In this document: positions 61,868 to 64,000 of the stretch, piece after piece
Layout of the letters: each line of letters begins with the position of its first letter
How positions within the stretch are numbered: position 1 is the first letter of the stretch
NCBI RefSeq assembly: GCF_007097145.1
Contig: NZ_VJVZ01000002.1
Location: 186,001 to 250,000, forward strand
DNA length: 64,000 nucleotides
Reading direction: 5' to 3'
From: Flavobacterium zepuense
Lineage (GTDB): Bacteria; Bacteroidota; Bacteroidia; Flavobacteriales; Flavobacteriaceae
Translations under genes and position numbers: made by a program
Notes under the pieces: generated by a model
Seen by the model: the letters and a program-made list of their open reading frames with translations, nothing else
What the model was told of the DNA's origin: nothing
The model's database searches: none

Positions 61868-64000
61868 ATGAAAAAAGCGCTTTACACCCTTTTTGTCCTT
61901 GCCGCATTGCAGGCTATCGCACAGGATAACCCTGCAACGAAACCAGCAGAACCCGGCCATGCCGATAACAACAAGTTTAGCCAGATGTACGATCTTTTGG
62001 CTACGCCCAATATGTTCCGCACAGCATCGGGGGCGCCCGGCCCTGCCTATTACCAGCAGCAGGCCGACTATAAAATGGATATAGAGCTTGATGATAAAAA
62101 CACCAAACTGTACGGTACAGAGACTATTACTTACCATAACAATTCGCCCGAGGCGTTAGAGTATTTGTGGGTGCAATTGGATCAGAACCAGCATGCGGCA
62201 GATTCGCCATCCAAGCTTATCGACAGCCAGAAAATGAACCCGGCTTATAATGCGAGTGGCTTTACCCGCGAATATATGGAGCAGGAGTTTGATGGCGGCT
62301 TTAAGCTGGAGTATGTAAAAGATGCTGCCGGTAAACCTATGAAATATACGGTAAACCAAACCATGATGCGAATAGACCTGCCAACGCCGTTAAAGCATGG
62401 CGAGCAGTTGTCTTTCTCTATAAAATGGTGGTATAATATTAATAATTACCAAATTGTAGGTGGCCGTAGCGGCTACGAGCATTTTGCAAAAGACGGCAAC
62501 AACCTGTACGTTATTGCGCAATTTTACCCACGTATGGCGGTGTATAATGATGTTGAAGGCTGGCAGAACATGCAGTTTTGGGGCGCAGGCGAATTTGCGC
62601 TGCCTTTTGGGAATTTTGACGTGAACATTACCGTACCTGCCGACCATATCCTTGACGGTACCGGCGAACTGCAAAACCGTAAAGAGGTGCTTACTGCCGA
62701 CCAGTTTAAACGTTACGAACTGGCTACAAAAACGTATGATAAACCTGTGGTTATTGTAACCCAGGCCGAAGCCGAAGCATCATCTAAAGGTTTTTCGGAT
62801 AAAAAGAAAACATGGAAGTTTAAGGCAACCAATGTGCGCGATTTTGGCTTTTCATCTTCACGTAAGTTTATTTATGATGCTATGGCGGTTAAGCTGTCGG
62901 AGAAATCGGTTATGGCACTATCGCTGTACCCGCCGGAGGCTAACCCGTTTTGGGGCGAAACCTCTACAAAAGTGGTAGCTCATACGCTAAAAACCTATTC
63001 TAAATACACGTTCGATTACCCCTATCCTAAAGCCATTTCTGTTTCGGCGGCAGACCAGGGAATGGAGTACCCTATGATATGCTGGAATTTTGGCCGCCCT
63101 GATGAGGCTGGCTTTATGAGCGACCAGGTTAAATTTGGCATGATAGGCGTTGTAATTCACGAAGTGGGGCACAACTTCTTCCCGATGATCGTAAACTCTG
63201 ATGAAAGGCAGTGGACCTGGATGGATGAAGGGCTTAATACGTTTCTACAATATTTAACCGAGCAGGAATATATGCCCAACTACCCGTCGCGCCGTGGCCC
63301 TGCTGCCAAGATAGTACCATATATGGCAGGTGAGCAAAAGTTCTTAGAGCCTATAATGACCAACTCAGAGTCCATTCACCAGTTTGGCTCTAATGCCTAT
63401 GCTAAGCCTGCTACAGGTTTAAATATGCTACGCGAAACCATTATGGGCCACGACCTGTTTGACCACGCTTTTAAAACCTACGCTACCCGCTGGAAGTTTA
63501 AGCATCCAACCCCGGAGGATTTTTTCAGGACTATGGAAGATGCCTCAGCGGTAGACCTTGACTGGTTTTGGAGGGGATGGTTTTACACTACCGATTATGT
63601 AGATATGGGCATTATGGAAGTAAAACAATACTATGTTACCGAGACCAAGCCTAAAGATACCGAAGATCCTAAAATTAAGCGTGGCAGGTTCGATCAGGAG
63701 CAGGGGCCGTTTGTATATATGATTGCTAATGATGCTGATGCCAAAAAGAATAATGCCAAACCTTTAGATACTAAAGAAGTTAAACTGCTTAATGAATATA
63801 TTCAGGAGAAATTTTCACCGGAAGAAAAAGCAAAATTAAAACAGCCTAAATATTTTTATGAGGTTACTTTTAATAAGCCGGGCGGAATGCTTATGCCTAT
63901 AATTGTACAGCTTACTTTTGAGGATAACACTACAGAGACTACTACCTTCCCGGTACAGATATGGAGAAAAAACAATCAGACCGCAATAAGGGTTTTTGCT
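61868..64000 (+). CDS. M1 family metallopeptidase, partial
   Basis: The first 711 residues are visible and the frame is open at the right edge. A signal peptide MKKALYTLFVLAALQAIAQ precedes an N-terminal beta domain (DIELDDKNTKLYGTETITYHN). The exopeptidase motif appears as AADQGMEYPMICW in place of GAMEN. The zinc site is complete: His431, Glu432 and His435 in VIHEVGHNFFP and Glu454 in TWMDEGLNTFLQYL, an HExxH-18-E spacing. The catalytic Tyr region may be GSNAYAKPATGLNML. It is likely a periplasmic or surface aminopeptidase-like enzyme. It follows the DUF6702 gene by 5 nt. Confidence 0.92.
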   Translation, partial: MKKALYTLFVLAALQAIAQDNPATKPAEPGHADNNKFSQMYDLLATPNMFRTASGAPGPAYYQQQADYKMDIELDDKNTKLYGTETITYHNNSPEALEYLWVQLDQNQHAADSPSKLIDSQKMNPAYNASGFTREYMEQEFDGGFKLEYVKDAAGKPMKYTVNQTMMRIDLPTPLKHGEQLSFSIKWWYNINNYQIVGGRSGYEHFAKDGNNLYVIAQFYPRMAVYNDVEGWQNMQFWGAGEFALPFGNFDVNITVPADHILDGTGELQNRKEVLTADQFKRYELATKTYDKPVVIVTQAEAEASSKGFSDKKKTWKFKATNVRDFGFSSSRKFIYDAMAVKLSEKSVMALSLYPPEANPFWGETSTKVVAHTLKTYSKYTFDYPYPKAISVSAADQGMEYPMICWNFGRPDEAGFMSDQVKFGMIGVVIHEVGHNFFPMIVNSDERQWTWMDEGLNTFLQYLTEQEYMPNYPSRRGPAAKIVPYMAGEQKFLEPIMTNSESIHQFGSNAYAKPATGLNMLRETIMGHDLFDHAFKTYATRWKFKHPTPEDFFRTMEDASAVDLDWFWRGWFYTTDYVDMGIMEVKQYYVTETKPKDTEDPKIKRGRFDQEQGPFVYMIANDADAKKNNAKPLDTKEVKLLNEYIQEKFSPEEKAKLKQPKYFYEVTFNKPGGMLMPIIVQLTFEDNTTETTTFPVQIWRKNNQTAIRVFA

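Overview
The window is chromosomal DNA from a member of the Bacteroidota, almost certainly Flavobacteriaceae and Flavobacterium-like. The evidence is the Type IX secretion translocon SprA, alternative complex III followed by an aa3-type oxidase, DUF2723, DUF6702 and DUF4403 proteins, and promoters with the Bacteroidota pattern TTG-N19-TAnnTTTG. Base composition is moderate and even. I see no phage, transposase, CRISPR array or genomic-island boundary. I assign no species.

Layout. 1-2233 (minus): a TolC-type channel and a MacA/HlyD-type adaptor that runs off the left edge. 2374-3765 (plus): a DUF4403 lipoprotein. 3768-8906 (minus): oxidase biogenesis genes ctaB, two subunit III genes and subunit IV, then a terminator, then a cysteine-less SCO paralog, a true SCO protein, a DUF420 protein and a small CxxC membrane protein. 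9230-18045 (minus): vanZ-like, gcvH, sprA and ruvA. 18103-22605 (minus): malic enzyme and an OmpR-type two-component system. 22741-27371: an unknown exported protein, queG, ruvB, a small GNAT protein and an amino acid permease. 27686-39343 (minus): actABCDEF-coxB-coxA, the quinol-to-oxygen arm of respiration, from one good promoter (39426-39455) to one good terminator (27637-27667). 39557-43471: a SPOR protein and two M16 peptidase-family proteins. 43851-45052: rplU-rpmA and tRNA-Gln. 45199-51930: a tandem pair of large DUF2723 membrane proteins. 52001-58272: polysaccharide deacetylase, cysteine-less thioredoxin, metallophosphoesterase, HxlR regulator with divergent DoxX protein, and polA. 58346-64000: the histidine-degradation pair FGase/HutF, a frameshifted miaE, a DUF6702 protein and an M1 metallopeptidase cut by the right edge.

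How it works together. ActABCDEF oxidises quinol and passes electrons through cytochrome c to the CoxAB oxidase. The remaining oxidase subunits, the haem O synthase and the copper-delivery genes sit about 19 kb away in a second cluster. SprA is the outer-membrane channel of the Type IX system.

Most of the window is well-conserved housekeeping sequence. The points most worth a second look are the Cys-less thioredoxin and Cys-less SCO paralog, the histidine-rich tracts in three subunits of the respiratory operon, the miaE frameshift, four TTAA direct repeats at about 10-bp spacing beside the two-component system, a dispersed intergenic repeat, and an unexplained small transcript-like unit with a perfect terminator near 9.0-9.17 kb. 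I did not find a clearly new multi-gene system.
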